Position numbers and translations under genes: made by a program. A DNA stretch of 32,526 bases from an uncultured Clostridium sp. (GTDB lineage: Bacteria > Bacillota > Clostridia > Oscillospirales > Oscillospiraceae). Below are positions 6,598 through 14,877 of this stretch, piece by piece. The notes beneath the pieces are model-generated. The model was not told the DNA's origin and ran no database searches. It worked only from the letters and a program-made list of their open reading frames with translations. The DNA lies in the NCBI GenBank assembly GCA_904420465.1, contig CAJFVL010000017.1, positions 1-32,526 of the forward strand. Direction: 5' to 3'. Position 1 is the stretch's first letter. Each line of letters opens with the position of its first letter.

Positions 6598-6970
6598 ACA
6601 TGCCGCCCTCTATGTGCGGGACCTGGAGGGGGCCCGGGCGTTTTTTGAGCGGTATTTCGGGGCGGAGAGCGGCCCTGAGTACCACAACCCCAGGACGGAC
6701 TTCCGCTCCTATTTCCTCTCCTTTGAGGGAGGCACCCGGCTGGAGCTGATGACCCGCCCCCAGCTGGAGGGAGAGGACCCGGCCGCGGCCCGTGCGGGCT
6801 ATGCCCATGTGGCCTTTTCCGTGGGCAGCCGTGAGGCAGTGGACCGGCTGACAGACCGCCTGCGCCTGGAGGGGTACACGGTTCTGAGCGGCCCCAGGAC
6901 CACCGGAGACGGCTACTATGAGAGCTGTGTGGCCGGGGTGGAAGGCATTCCTGTGGAGATTACCATTTGA
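6587..6970 (+). CDS. VOC-family (glyoxalase/dioxygenase fold) protein, 127 aa
   Basis: A single-subunit vicinal-oxygen-chelate protein with two beta-alpha-beta-beta-beta modules. The four positions that usually bind the metal are filled: H5 (IEHAAL), E53 (TRLELM), H74 (YAHVAF) and E124 (PVEITI). The family includes glyoxalase I and fosfomycin- and bleomycin-resistance proteins; substrate cannot be told. A lactoylglutathione-lyase-like role is one possibility. Translation starts at GTG 6587 with a GGGGAGTG-like site upstream. It lies 15 bases before the DUF896 gene and probably shares the upstream promoter. Confidence 0.85.
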   Translation: MRIEHAALYVRDLEGARAFFERYFGAESGPEYHNPRTDFRSYFLSFEGGTRLELMTRPQLEGEDPAAARAGYAHVAFSVGSREAVDRLTDRLRLEGYTVLSGPRTTGDGYYESCVAGVEGIPVEITI

Positions 6971-6985
6971 GAAAGGACGTTACAA

Positions 6986-7189
6986 ATGGATCAGGTGAAA
7001 ATAGACCGCATCAACGAGCTGGCCCGCAAGGCCAAAACTCCTCAGGGACTCACTCCGGAGGAGCAGGCGGAGCGGGACATGCTGCGCCGGGAATATATTG
7101 ACGCCCACAAGGCCAGCCTGGTGCGCCACCTTGAAAACACATACATTCAATATCCGGACGGGAGCCGGAAAAAGCTGCGGAAAAAGTGA
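6986..7189 (+). CDS. DUF896 (YnzC-like) protein, 67 aa
   Basis: Matches the DUF896/YnzC family in length and key pattern: INELARKAK, then GLTPEEQAERDMLRREYI and a basic C-terminus (GSRKKLRKK). These proteins form a small helical hairpin; Bacillus YnzC lies in the SOS-regulated yneA region, but its biochemical role is not settled. The ATG follows GAAAGGACG. It ends 110 bases before the DegV gene, which has its own promoter. Confidence 0.9.
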   Translation: MDQVKIDRINELARKAKTPQGLTPEEQAERDMLRREYIDAHKASLVRHLENTYIQYPDGSRKKLRKK

Positions 7190-7220
7190 AGGCGTGCGCC
7201 CCGCGATTCCCCCCTGCACA

Positions 7221-7249
7221 TTGACAATCCCCTTGCTTTTTGCGATAAT
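7221..7249 (+). promoter_or_regulatory. Sigma-A promoter of the degV-like gene
   Basis: TTGACA (7221-7226), a 17-base spacer and GATAAT (7244-7249), about 50 bases upstream of the ATG. Confidence 0.8.
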
Positions 7250-7299
7250 AGGTCTGAGATGGGCAGGCTGCGGCCATGCCTGACACAAAGGAGGCCAAC

Positions 7300-8163
7300 A
7301 TGGCTCGTATCAAATTTTCTACTGACTCCGCTTCTGACATTCCCTTATCGCTTTGGGAGGAGCTGGATATCCAGGTGCTCCCGTTCCCCATCGCCATGGG
7401 CGACAGAGAATACCGCGACGGCGTTGATTTCACTCCAGAGGAATTTTACAGCATGCTGCTTGCCGCTCCCCAGATCCCCACTCACGCCCAGCTCACCCCC
7501 TATGTGTTCAGCCAATGCTTTGAGGACTCCTGGAAGGCCGGATATACTGACCTGATTCACACCTGCATCAACTCCAAGGGCTCGGCCACCTACCAGAACG
7601 CCGTCCAGGCCCGGGAGGAATTTTATGAGGACCACCCCGAGGCCAGGGACAGCTTTCAAATCCACCTGATCGACTCCCGCAATTACACCATGAGCTATGG
7701 CTGGGCGGTGGTCCAGGGAGCCAGGATGGCCGCCCGGGGCTGCGGAGCGCTGGAAATTGTGGAATATATCCAGAATTGGATGGACCACGCGCGCGTGGTC
7801 TTTGTCCCCCTGGATCTGCGCTTTGCCAAGAAGTCGGGCCGGGTGTCGGCCGCCGCCGCCTTTGTGGGCGAGGCGCTGGGACTCAAGCCCATCATGACCT
7901 TTCAGGATGGCGATTCCAAAATTCTGTCCAAGGTACGCGGCGAAAAAAACGTCATTTCCAGTCTGACGGAAATGTGCAAAAAGGAGCGGGAGCCGGGCAG
8001 CCCCTATCTGCTCATCCGGGCGGGCAACGCCGAGCAGGCCGACCGGCTGCGGGAAGCCTGCGTCCAGGCGCTGGGAGAGGCGCCCGCCATGGAATATTTT
8101 ATCGGCGGCGTCATCGCCATCAACGCCGGGCCCAATTTGATTGGGCTGATTTACCGGGCCTGA
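7300..8163 (+). CDS. DegV-family fatty-acid-binding protein, 287 aa
   Basis: Typical DegV/FakB-like protein: N-terminal STDSASDIP motif, KGSATYQNA-like phosphate/lipid region, IDSRNYTMSYGW, then FAKKSGRVSAAAA and a GGVIAINAGPNLIGL C-terminus. Length (about 280 aa) is normal. Family members bind a fatty acid and, as FakB, present it to FakA kinase for phosphorylation into phospholipid synthesis. No fakA lies nearby, so this may be a free-standing paralogue. The ATG at 7300 is preceded by AAAGGAGG at 5 bases; an in-frame ATG at 7276 has a weaker site. It has its own promoter and terminator. Confidence 0.9.
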   Translation: MARIKFSTDSASDIPLSLWEELDIQVLPFPIAMGDREYRDGVDFTPEEFYSMLLAAPQIPTHAQLTPYVFSQCFEDSWKAGYTDLIHTCINSKGSATYQNAVQAREEFYEDHPEARDSFQIHLIDSRNYTMSYGWAVVQGARMAARGCGALEIVEYIQNWMDHARVVFVPLDLRFAKKSGRVSAAAAFVGEALGLKPIMTFQDGDSKILSKVRGEKNVISSLTEMCKKEREPGSPYLLIRAGNAEQADRLREACVQALGEAPAMEYFIGGVIAINAGPNLIGLIYRA

Positions 8164-8175
8164 CCGGCTCTGCTT

Positions 8176-8205
8176 ACCGCCGCCCCGGCATCCTGGGACG
8201 GCGGT
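8176..8205 (+). terminator. Intrinsic terminator after degV-like gene
   Basis: ACCGCCG (8176-8182) and CGGCGGT (8199-8205) pair, with an inner CCC/GGG. CTCTTTCT follows, a weak U-tract. Confidence 0.55.
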
Positions 8206-8351
8206 CTCTTTCTGAGGCTGACTTGCGGGCATGTCCACCTTTTACAGTTTATTCATGAAATTTGTGGTATCCTTATTTAGGATTCAAAAACGGTCCATGG
8301 GCGGGCTCACCGCCCAACTTGAAAAGGCAGCCGGCGGCTGCAGAAGGCGGG

Positions 8352-9518
8352 ATGGAAATGAGACCTGGACAACTTTCCTGGCGGGAGCGCGGAATGCTGT
8401 GGTTCCGGCTGGGAATCCGCATCATTCTGACGGCGCTGGTGCTCTTTCTGCTGTGGCTGCTTGCTCCTCCCCTTTTATCCCTGTTCGCCCCCTTCCTTGC
8501 GGCACTGATTGTAGCCGTCATCCTGAACCCGCTGGTCCGGTGGTGCCAGCGTTGGCTGGGGCTGTCCCGCGGCCTTCTGACCCTGGTGATTCTGCTGCTG
8601 CTGTTCGGTCTGATTGGCGCAGTCCTGGCTTATCTGTTTTATGCGACAGTTCTGGAGCTGGCCTCTCTGGCTCAAAACTGGGAGGGCCTGCTGGACAACA
8701 TGCAGGCGGTGCTGGACCAGCTGGAGGCACTGTCCATTCACCTGTGGGAGCTTGTTCCCCCTCAGCTGACCCGCTTTCTGGATACAGTAAGCCAGGAGCT
8801 GGTCGACTGGCTGAAGAGTGTGGTGCCCAATCTGCTCAACAGCGTATTGGATTACACCACCAACGCGGCCATGGGCGTGCCGTCCTTTGTGGTGGCGCTG
8901 GTCATCTTCATCATGGCCTCCTATCTGCTGACAGCCGACTATCCCTACCTGCGCACCCGTCTGGCCCAGCACATGGACGAGGGGCTGCTGCGCTTCTGGA
9001 ACCAGCTGCGGGTGACCGCTCTGGGGGCCTTCGGCGGCTATTTAAAGGCGGAGCTGCTCCTCTCGGTGTGCGTATTCTTCATCCTTCTGGTCGGCTTTTT
9101 CCTGACCCATCAGCCATACGGGCTGCTGCTGGCTCTGATCCTGGCCATTATGGATTTTATCCCCATCATCGGCGCTGGCACCGTCATGGTGCCCTGGGCG
9201 GTCATCGCCCTGATCACCCAGGACTATCCCACTGCCATCGAGATGATGGTCATCTGGGGCATTATCGCCCTGTTCCGCCGGGTGATGGAGCCCAAATTTG
9301 TGGGCGATCAGACCGGCCTGTCCCCTATTTTGTCCCTTGTCAGCATCTATGTTGGCATGAAGGTGGCCGGCGTTTTGGGTATGGTTCTGGGACCCACCGT
9401 CCTGCTGGTCATTCTGAATGTGGCCGGCATGGGAATGTTCCGCGGGCTGCGGCTGGATGTGGAGGCTGCAGCACGGGACATCGCCGCGATTTTGTCCGTT
9501 CGTCCCGACCATCACTGA
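8352..9518 (+). CDS. AI-2E/PerM family membrane protein, YtvI-like, 388 aa
   Basis: Polytopic membrane protein with paired N-terminal helices (LTALVLFLLWLLAPPLLSLF, then a second pair) and a long amphipathic extracytoplasmic segment of about residues 115-185. A C-terminal block of helices holds the family signatures DFIPIIGAG and VMEPKFVG. AI-2E/PerM proteins act as exporters or antiporters; the YtvI branch is named for sporulation in Bacillus, and its length (about 370 aa) fits. I use the ATG at 8352; ATG 8358 is possible. It is flanked by strong terminators, so it is probably a single-gene unit. The YtvI-specific assignment is less certain than the family. Confidence 0.85.
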   Translation: MEMRPGQLSWRERGMLWFRLGIRIILTALVLFLLWLLAPPLLSLFAPFLAALIVAVILNPLVRWCQRWLGLSRGLLTLVILLLLFGLIGAVLAYLFYATVLELASLAQNWEGLLDNMQAVLDQLEALSIHLWELVPPQLTRFLDTVSQELVDWLKSVVPNLLNSVLDYTTNAAMGVPSFVVALVIFIMASYLLTADYPYLRTRLAQHMDEGLLRFWNQLRVTALGAFGGYLKAELLLSVCVFFILLVGFFLTHQPYGLLLALILAIMDFIPIIGAGTVMVPWAVIALITQDYPTAIEMMVIWGIIALFRRVMEPKFVGDQTGLSPILSLVSIYVGMKVAGVLGMVLGPTVLLVILNVAGMGMFRGLRLDVEAAARDIAAILSVRPDHH

Positions 9519-9542
9519 GGCACCTGACAGCTTTTCCCATTT

Positions 9543-9576
9543 GAGACCCGCCGGACGGCGGGTCTCGGTTTATTTC
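9543..9576 (+). terminator. Intrinsic terminator after ytvI-like gene
   Basis: GAGACCCGCC (9543-9552), a GGAC loop and GGCGGGTCTC (9557-9566) form a perfect 10-bp stem. GGTTTATTTC follows. Confidence 0.75.
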
Positions 9577-9726
9577 GGGAAAGTTAAAAAAACTGTGTAT
9601 TTTTCTTCATGCTTTTTTCATATTTTTCGGCTATCATAGACACTGCAGATCAGGGAGAAGATCCAGACGGGCGCGGTCCCGTCCATCAATTTGGAAAAGC
9701 AGCCTTTTGAGAGGAGCGTTTTGAGT

Positions 9727-11112
9727 ATGGATGAATTCAAATTTTACAACAGCGAAAACGACGGCTATCGCGGTGGGTTCGGAGACTACTCCGATCCTGT
9801 CCCCGCCTCCGGCGGCGACCCGCAGCCGGGCGGACAGGCCCCCAAGAAGAAAAAGGGCCGCGCGGTTCGAATTGTGGCTCTGGCGCTGGCCTGTGTGCTG
9901 GTGGGGGGCGCCTCCGGAATCGGCGGCGCGGTGGTCTACCACCGGATCACCGGCCAGGACAACGCCACCACCATTTATGAGAGCGACCCCAACATCAAGG
10001 TCAATACGGTGGTCAACTCCAATAACGGACAGCCCATGACAGCCGAACAGCTCTACGCCGCCAACCTGGCTTCCTGCGTGGGCATCACGGTAAACACCAC
10101 GGTGAACATCTTCGGCCAGACCACCACCTCCGCCGCCAGCGGCTCCGGCTTCGTGCTGACCCAGGACGGCTACATCGTCACCAACTACCATGTCATTGAG
10201 GACGCGGTCAACGACTCCTCCGTCTCCATCGTGGTGTCCTTTGCCAACGGCGACCAATACGACGCCACCCTGGTGGGCGGCGAGCGTGACAACGACGTGG
10301 CCGTGCTGAAGATCGAGGCCACCGGCCTGCAGCCCGTCACCCTGGGCGACTCTGACCAGCTGGTGGTGGGCGAGGCTGTTTACACCATCGGCAACCCCCT
10401 GGGTGAGCTGACCTACACCCTCACCGACGGCATTGTATCCGCCCTGGACCGGCTCATCACTACCTCCAGTACCAATCCGGATACCGGCCGCGAAGAAAGC
10501 ATCACTCTGAATGTGCTGCAGACCAACTGCGCCATCAACCCGGGCAACTCCGGCGGCCCGCTGTTTGACAGCTACGGCAACGTGGTGGGCATTGTCTCCG
10601 CCAAGTACACTCAGTCCACCTCCGGCGTCTCCGCCGAGGGTCTGGGCTTCGCCCTCCCCATCAACGACGTCAAGCAGATTCTGGCCGACCTGATTGAGCA
10701 CGGCTATGTCACCGGCAAGCCCTATCTGGGCATCCAGGTGAATGTGGTGGACGAGGCCGCCCAGCGCTATGGCATTCCCGCCGGCGCCGTGGTGGAATAT
10801 GTGGCCGAGGGGTCCTGCGCCCAGGCGGCCGGCCTCCAGGTCAATGACATCATCATCGCCATCGACAACACCGCTGTAGACTCTCCCTCCGCCCTGACGG
10901 CGGCCCTGTCCACCAATTACAAGGCCGGAGACACCGCCGTTCTGACGGTGGTCCGAGACCAGCAGGAGGTGCAGCTTACCGTGACGCTGGACGAGCAGAA
11001 TGCCCAGACCGAGGCGGCCAACCAGAGCAACCAGCAGCAGACCCAGCAGAATCAAGGCCAGCAGGGCTCCGACAGCTATTATCAGTTCCCCTTCGGCGGT
11101 TTCTTCTGGTAA
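9727..11112 (+). CDS. htrA: HtrA/DegP-type membrane-anchored serine protease, 461 aa
   Basis: Envelope quality-control protease. A cytoplasmic N-terminus rich in Gly, Pro and charged residues is followed by one membrane helix at about residues 46-72. The trypsin-like domain has the triad H155 (TNYHVIED), D190 (DNDVAVLK) and S275 (NPGNSGGPLF). One PDZ domain covers about 332-422 (PYLGIQV, GLQVNDIIIAID), and a Gln-rich tail ends in aromatic residues. This is the usual Gram-positive HtrA layout. The ATG at 9727 has GAGAGGAG about 10 bases upstream. The gene stands alone between terminator-like hairpins. The Q-rich, Phe/Trp-ending tail is a lineage feature of unknown role. Confidence 0.93.
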   Translation: MDEFKFYNSENDGYRGGFGDYSDPVPASGGDPQPGGQAPKKKKGRAVRIVALALACVLVGGASGIGGAVVYHRITGQDNATTIYESDPNIKVNTVVNSNNGQPMTAEQLYAANLASCVGITVNTTVNIFGQTTTSAASGSGFVLTQDGYIVTNYHVIEDAVNDSSVSIVVSFANGDQYDATLVGGERDNDVAVLKIEATGLQPVTLGDSDQLVVGEAVYTIGNPLGELTYTLTDGIVSALDRLITTSSTNPDTGREESITLNVLQTNCAINPGNSGGPLFDSYGNVVGIVSAKYTQSTSGVSAEGLGFALPINDVKQILADLIEHGYVTGKPYLGIQVNVVDEAAQRYGIPAGAVVEYVAEGSCAQAAGLQVNDIIIAIDNTAVDSPSALTAALSTNYKAGDTAVLTVVRDQQEVQLTVTLDEQNAQTEAANQSNQQQTQQNQGQQGSDSYYQFPFGGFFW

Positions 11113-11152
11113 GCCGCCAGGGGATGACCCGTTTCTTCCTCCCTTTGACGTT

Positions 11153-11188
11153 GGGCCCCGCCCGCTGCCCAGGCAGCGGGCGAGGCCC
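11153..11188 (+). terminator. Strong hairpin after htrA, terminator-like without a U-tract
   Basis: CGCCCGCTGC (11159-11168), a CCAG loop and GCAGCGGGCG (11173-11182) pair, extended by an outer GGGCC/GGCCC. Only TT follows, so it may stabilise the mRNA end rather than terminate. Confidence 0.5.
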
Positions 11189-11305
11189 TTAATCGACGAA
11201 AGAATTCCTGCGCTCGGGAAGAAGGCGGTAACCGGCGGGGCAAACAGTCAGCCTCTCAAAAATCCGTCCCGCAGCAGGCAAAAAGGCGTCTTTGCACCAA
11301 AAAGG

Positions 11306-11333
11306 TAGACAAACGGGAAAAAGGAGCTATAAT
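11306..11333 (+). promoter_or_regulatory. Putative promoter of the DEAD-box helicase gene, with a long leader
   Basis: TAGACA (11306-11311), a 16-base spacer and TATAAT (11328-11333). If used, the transcript has a leader of about 180 bases with GC-rich inverted repeats. The rest of the 11113-11518 gap shows no credible gene. Confidence 0.5.
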
Positions 11334-11518
11334 ATTACTGGAAAAAGGAAGCTGGGCGGAACACGCCCCCGCAGGCGCGGCCGCACGCCCGGAGAGGCGG
11401 AGGGCGCCGTCTGGCAGGATTCGAGGCCGCGCCGGGAAAAACGGCGTTCTGACATCTGTGTGTCTGTGGGTAGGCCTTGGATCGGCACATCTCACACAGA
11501 AAGGAACGGCGTAATATT

Positions 11519-12700
11519 ATGGAGATCAACGGACAGCAGGTAAACGACCGGGCGGAGTACGCCCAGCTGGGGCTCTCCCCCCAGATCATGCAGGCTATCG
11601 AAAAGAAGGGATACGTCCAGGCCACCCCCATTCAGGTGGGGGCCATTCCCTGCTTCATGGAGTGGAAGGACGTCATCGCCAAAGCCCCTACCGGAACAGG
11701 CAAAACCTTTGCCTTCGGCATCCCCATGGTGGAGCACATTGACCCGGCGGACAGTCAGCTCCAGGCCCTGGTGCTGGCTCCCACCCGTGAGCTGGCCCTT
11801 CAGATTCAGGACGAGCTGCGGGACCTGTGCGCCTTCAAGGAAGGGGTGCGGGTGGCCTGTCTCTACGGAGGACAGCCCATCGACAAGCAGATCACGCAGC
11901 TGAAGAAGCTGCCCCAGATCGTGGTGGCCACTCCGGGCCGGCTGATGGATCACATGAAGCGGCGCACCGTCCGCCTGGACAAGGTCCAGACCGTGGTGCT
12001 GGACGAGGCCGACCGGATGCTGGACATGGGCTTTGTCCGCGACGTGACCCACATTCTGGACAAGATGCCCAAGCGGCGCAACCTGGGCATGTTCTCCGCC
12101 ACCATCTCCCGGGAGGTGCTGGATATCTCCTGGGTATACCAGCGGGACCCGGTGGAGATCACCGTCCCAGCCGATCAGGAGAACCGTCCTGACATTGTCC
12201 AGTACCGTCTGGACGTGGAGCGCAACGAGAAGGCGGACACCCTGGCCAGGCTGGTGGACATGGGCGGCTATGAGCGGGTCATCGCCTTCTGCAACACCAA
12301 GAATATGACCGACCGGCTCTCCGGCCTGCTTCAGATGCGCGGGCTGTCCTGTCAGGCCATCCACGGGGATATTCAGCAGGCGGTCCGGGAACGGACCTTG
12401 AAGAAATTCCGGGAGGGCAAGATCCGGGTTCTGGCCGCCACCGACGTGGCCGCCCGCGGACTGGACATTGACGACGTGGACGCGGTGTTCAACTATGACG
12501 TGCCCGACGAAAATGAATATTACATCCACCGCATCGGCCGGACCGGACGGGCCAGACGCCACGGGGTGGCCTTCACCCTGGTCTCCACCGTAAGCGAGAG
12601 CCTGCGCATGGATGATATTCAGAAAAACACAGGCAACACCATCCGCCCTGTCCACTTCAATGAGCGGGGTGATCTGGTGGCATCCGTCGAACGGGCATGA
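11519..12700 (+). CDS. DEAD-box ATP-dependent RNA helicase, 393 aa
   Basis: All core motifs are present in order: Q-motif (GYVQATPIQ, about 31-39), motif I APTGTGKT (56-63), Ia PTRELALQ, Ib TPGRL, II DEAD (162-165), III SAT (193-195), IV IAFCNT, V ATDVAARGLD and VI HRIGRTGRA. The protein ends soon after the second RecA domain, so it lacks the C-terminal RNA-binding extension of DbpA or CshA. It is a minimal helicase, probably acting in ribosome assembly or RNA turnover. The ATG at 11519 is about 14 bases after AAAGGA; an in-frame ATG at 11477 is less likely. It overlaps the next gene as ATGA. Confidence 0.92.
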   Translation: MEINGQQVNDRAEYAQLGLSPQIMQAIEKKGYVQATPIQVGAIPCFMEWKDVIAKAPTGTGKTFAFGIPMVEHIDPADSQLQALVLAPTRELALQIQDELRDLCAFKEGVRVACLYGGQPIDKQITQLKKLPQIVVATPGRLMDHMKRRTVRLDKVQTVVLDEADRMLDMGFVRDVTHILDKMPKRRNLGMFSATISREVLDISWVYQRDPVEITVPADQENRPDIVQYRLDVERNEKADTLARLVDMGGYERVIAFCNTKNMTDRLSGLLQMRGLSCQAIHGDIQQAVRERTLKKFREGKIRVLAATDVAARGLDIDDVDAVFNYDVPDENEYYIHRIGRTGRARRHGVAFTLVSTVSESLRMDDIQKNTGNTIRPVHFNERGDLVASVERA

Positions 12701-13284
12701 AAAAAGAGAAGCTGTCCCGGGCGCCCATAGGGCTGAATCTGGTGGTCTGCTTTTTAATTCCTGTCTGCACGGTTCTATTTGCCGGAAATGCACCATGGCT
12801 GACCTCCAATTTTTCCGTTATTGCCGTATCGGGAAAAGAACAATATCAAGATTTTTGGCGGTGGGGACTGCTGGTAGGCGGATATTTTGCGGTAGTTCTG
12901 TTTCAAATTGGCAGTACCTTTGCCGACCGCGGGGTGCGGCAGGCAATCTATCTGATTACGCTGACCTCATGCGCTTGTTTGGGATGCGCCATGCTGTTTC
13001 CCTACCTGCCCCAATTTCTGCCTCGTGTGGCTTTTCTGCATGTTCTGTGGGCCGGCACCGCCTGTATTCTCCTGATGCTTGTGCTTTTTCTTGCTTTGGC
13101 CTGCGGCTGGCGGGAGGACCGCAGCCGATACGCTTCGCTCCTTCTTGCGTGGGCAGGCATCGCCGCGGGCTCCCTCCTGCTTTTGGCCGCGGCCGGAATG
13201 GTAAGCAGCATGCTGGAGGTGTTCTTCACGCTGTCCAGCACACTGCTGTGCCGCCTGCTCTGGCTGTGCCGGAAACGCAGCTAG
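12697..13284 (+). CDS. Unknown integral membrane protein, 195 aa
   Basis: No family recognised. About five hydrophobic helices are visible (roughly residues 11-30, 55-77, 83-104, 112-135 and 145-168), after a basic N-terminus (MKKEKLSRAP) and before a basic C-terminus. It contains several cysteines within helices. Its start overlaps the helicase stop as ATGA, so it is translated from the helicase mRNA, although no functional link is evident. Local GC is lower than in neighbouring genes. Confidence 0.7.
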   Translation: MKKEKLSRAPIGLNLVVCFLIPVCTVLFAGNAPWLTSNFSVIAVSGKEQYQDFWRWGLLVGGYFAVVLFQIGSTFADRGVRQAIYLITLTSCACLGCAMLFPYLPQFLPRVAFLHVLWAGTACILLMLVLFLALACGWREDRSRYASLLLAWAGIAAGSLLLLAAAGMVSSMLEVFFTLSSTLLCRLLWLCRKRS

Positions 13285-13397
13285 GTACAAATTTTATCTG
13301 TTTTTAATTCTTCCCTTATGGATTTTTCAATGGAAGCAGCGTATTCTGATAGCAGAAGCAAAACGCCCCCAGACCAAATTTTTAGGAGTGAGTATGA

Positions 13398-13607
13398 ATG
13401 GGAAGCAAGCGGTTATACAGGACGGAAGGACCATACAAAATGCTGTGCGGCGTGTGCGGCGGCCTGGCAGAGTATTTTGACATCGACCCCACCCTGATCC
13501 GTGTGGGCTGGGTTATCGCCTTCTTTCTGGGCAGCCTGGGCTTCTGGGCCTATCTGATCTGCGCCATTATCATGCCGAAAAAAAGTGACGTCTACCCCGG
13601 TTATTGA
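13398..13607 (+). CDS. PspC-domain protein, 69 aa
   Basis: Classic short PspC: KRLYRTEGPYKMLCGVCGGL, then AEYFDIDPTLIRVGWVI, a membrane helix of about residues 35-58 and a short tail. PspC domains occur in phage-shock/envelope-stress proteins. Stand-alone versions are frequent in Firmicutes and are membrane-bound with uncertain partners. The ATG at 13398 lies 9 bases after AGGAG. A nearby ATG at 13394 is in another frame. No other psp genes lie in the window. Confidence 0.9.
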   Translation: MGSKRLYRTEGPYKMLCGVCGGLAEYFDIDPTLIRVGWVIAFFLGSLGFWAYLICAIIMPKKSDVYPGY

Positions 13608-13662
13608 CCGTCAAAAAACCGTCAAAGCCGCAAGTCCGGCCCAGTGCCGGCTTCAAGGAAAA

Positions 13663-13687
13663 GAGCGCCCCCTGGCAGGGGCCGCTC
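13663..13687. terminator. Hairpin between pspC-like and GNAT genes
   Basis: GAGCG (13663-13667) and CGCTC (13683-13687) enclose CCCCTG/CAGGGG. No U-tract follows. A second inverted repeat built on CCGGC/GCCGG lies just upstream at about 13631-13652. Confidence 0.4.
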
Positions 13688-13715
13688 CACCCGTTCAACG
13701 AGAGGAGGCAGGGGC

Positions 13716-14594
13716 ATGACAACCGTTCGCCCCTCCGTTCCCGCGGATGTGACCATCCAGCGGGAGCTGTGGAAGCTGGCCTTTGGAGATCAAGACGCCT
13801 ATATTGACAACTTTTACCGCACCTACTACCGCCCGGAGCTGGTTATCGTGCTGGAGGAGGCGGGGGCCGTCCGGGCCATGACCGCCTGGTTTGACACCGC
13901 CTTCGTGGTGCCCGGCCGTGGGGAGTACCGCTGCGCCTACCTGTATGCGGTGGCCACCCACCCGGACTGGCGGGGGCGGGGGCTGGCGGGCCGGCTGCTG
14001 GCGGGGGCGGACGACTATTTCCGTTCCCTGGGCATCCCCGCCGTCTCCACCGTCCCGGCGGAGCCCTCCCTCCACGACTTTTTCGGGCGGAATGGCTTTC
14101 GGGAGTGTTTTCGCCACTTTGAGGGGACCCTCACGCCCGGGGAGCTTCCCCCGGCCCGGGAACCTGTCCTCCGGCGGACCGCCCCGGCGGAGTACGGCAG
14201 GGTACGGGAGCAGCTTCTGTCCGGGCTCCCCCACATCGCCTATCCGGAGGACGCCCTTCGGTATCAGGAGGGCTGCTGTGCTCTGGGAACCGGCGGCTTG
14301 TTCGTGGGGGACACCCCCGACGGGCCGGCATGCCTGTGTGCCGAGGATGCGGGAGGCGGGTTGGTGATCGTCAAGGAGTACCTGGGCAGCCCCGCCGCCC
14401 GCCGTCTGACCCTGCCGGATCTGTGCCGCGCCGCCCCGGCGGAGCGCTGGCTGGTCCGATGCCCGCGCCCTCAGGGGGAGAATCCCGCCGGCCAGACCCT
14501 GGGCCTGTTCGGCATGCTCAAGTGGCTGGACCCCCAGCTGGAGCAGAGCTGGGACTGGTCCTCCGCCGCCTACCTTGGTCTGGCATTTGACTGA
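13716..14594 (+). CDS. GNAT-family N-acetyltransferase, 292 aa
   Basis: An N-terminal GNAT fold has the acetyl-CoA signature at about residues 77-100 (YAVATHPDWRGRGLAGRLL), where the R/Q-x-x-G-x-G/A pattern reads RGRGLA. The following NGF-type segment (FGRNGFREC) is also typical. The C-terminal half (about 150-292) is an additional domain, giving a total length like two-domain, Eis-like acetyltransferases. The acceptor substrate is unknown. The start at ATG 13716 follows GAGAGGAGG; upstream in-frame sequence lies across hairpins and is not credible. A strong terminator follows. Confidence 0.85.
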   Translation: MTTVRPSVPADVTIQRELWKLAFGDQDAYIDNFYRTYYRPELVIVLEEAGAVRAMTAWFDTAFVVPGRGEYRCAYLYAVATHPDWRGRGLAGRLLAGADDYFRSLGIPAVSTVPAEPSLHDFFGRNGFRECFRHFEGTLTPGELPPAREPVLRRTAPAEYGRVREQLLSGLPHIAYPEDALRYQEGCCALGTGGLFVGDTPDGPACLCAEDAGGGLVIVKEYLGSPAARRLTLPDLCRAAPAERWLVRCPRPQGENPAGQTLGLFGMLKWLDPQLEQSWDWSSAAYLGLAFD

Positions 14595-14612
14595 AAACTT
14601 GCATTTTAATAT

Positions 14613-14649
14613 AAAAAGCGGCTGTTCCCTATCGGAGCAGCCGCTTTTT
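14613..14649. terminator. Bidirectional intrinsic terminator
   Basis: AAAAAGCGGCTG (14613-14624) and CAGCCGCTTTTT (14638-14649) form a perfect 12-bp stem with A and T tracts on both sides. Confidence 0.9.
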
Positions 14650-14753
14650 GCGGGCAGCCAGCCTCTGGATTGAGGAACATAATTTCTGCCACAGCCTTTT
14701 CGTTGTGGCAGCCCCCACAAAAATCATGCTTTACTCTTTCTTTTTTTGTGCTA

Positions 14754-14762
14754 TGCTATACA
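14754..14762 (+). promoter_or_regulatory. Possible extended minus-10 promoter of gdhA
   Basis: TG-C-TATACA at 14754-14762 with no good minus-35 box. The CTGCCACA/TGTGGCAG inverted repeat (14686-14711) upstream could be a regulator site or a second hairpin. Confidence 0.3.
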
Positions 14763-14877
14763 CGTTCCAAGGAAAAAGAGAAAATTTCTCCTGGAAAAGC
14801 TGCCAGAAGAAAGGTTTTGCAAAATTTCCGTCAAAAAGGCAAACCGCTGAACTTACTTGCAGGAGGAGACAAACGCC

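Noticed and set aside
9634-11055. 473-codon antisense frame over htrA
   Set aside because: Shadow of the protease gene, whose catalytic triad and PDZ domain are clear.
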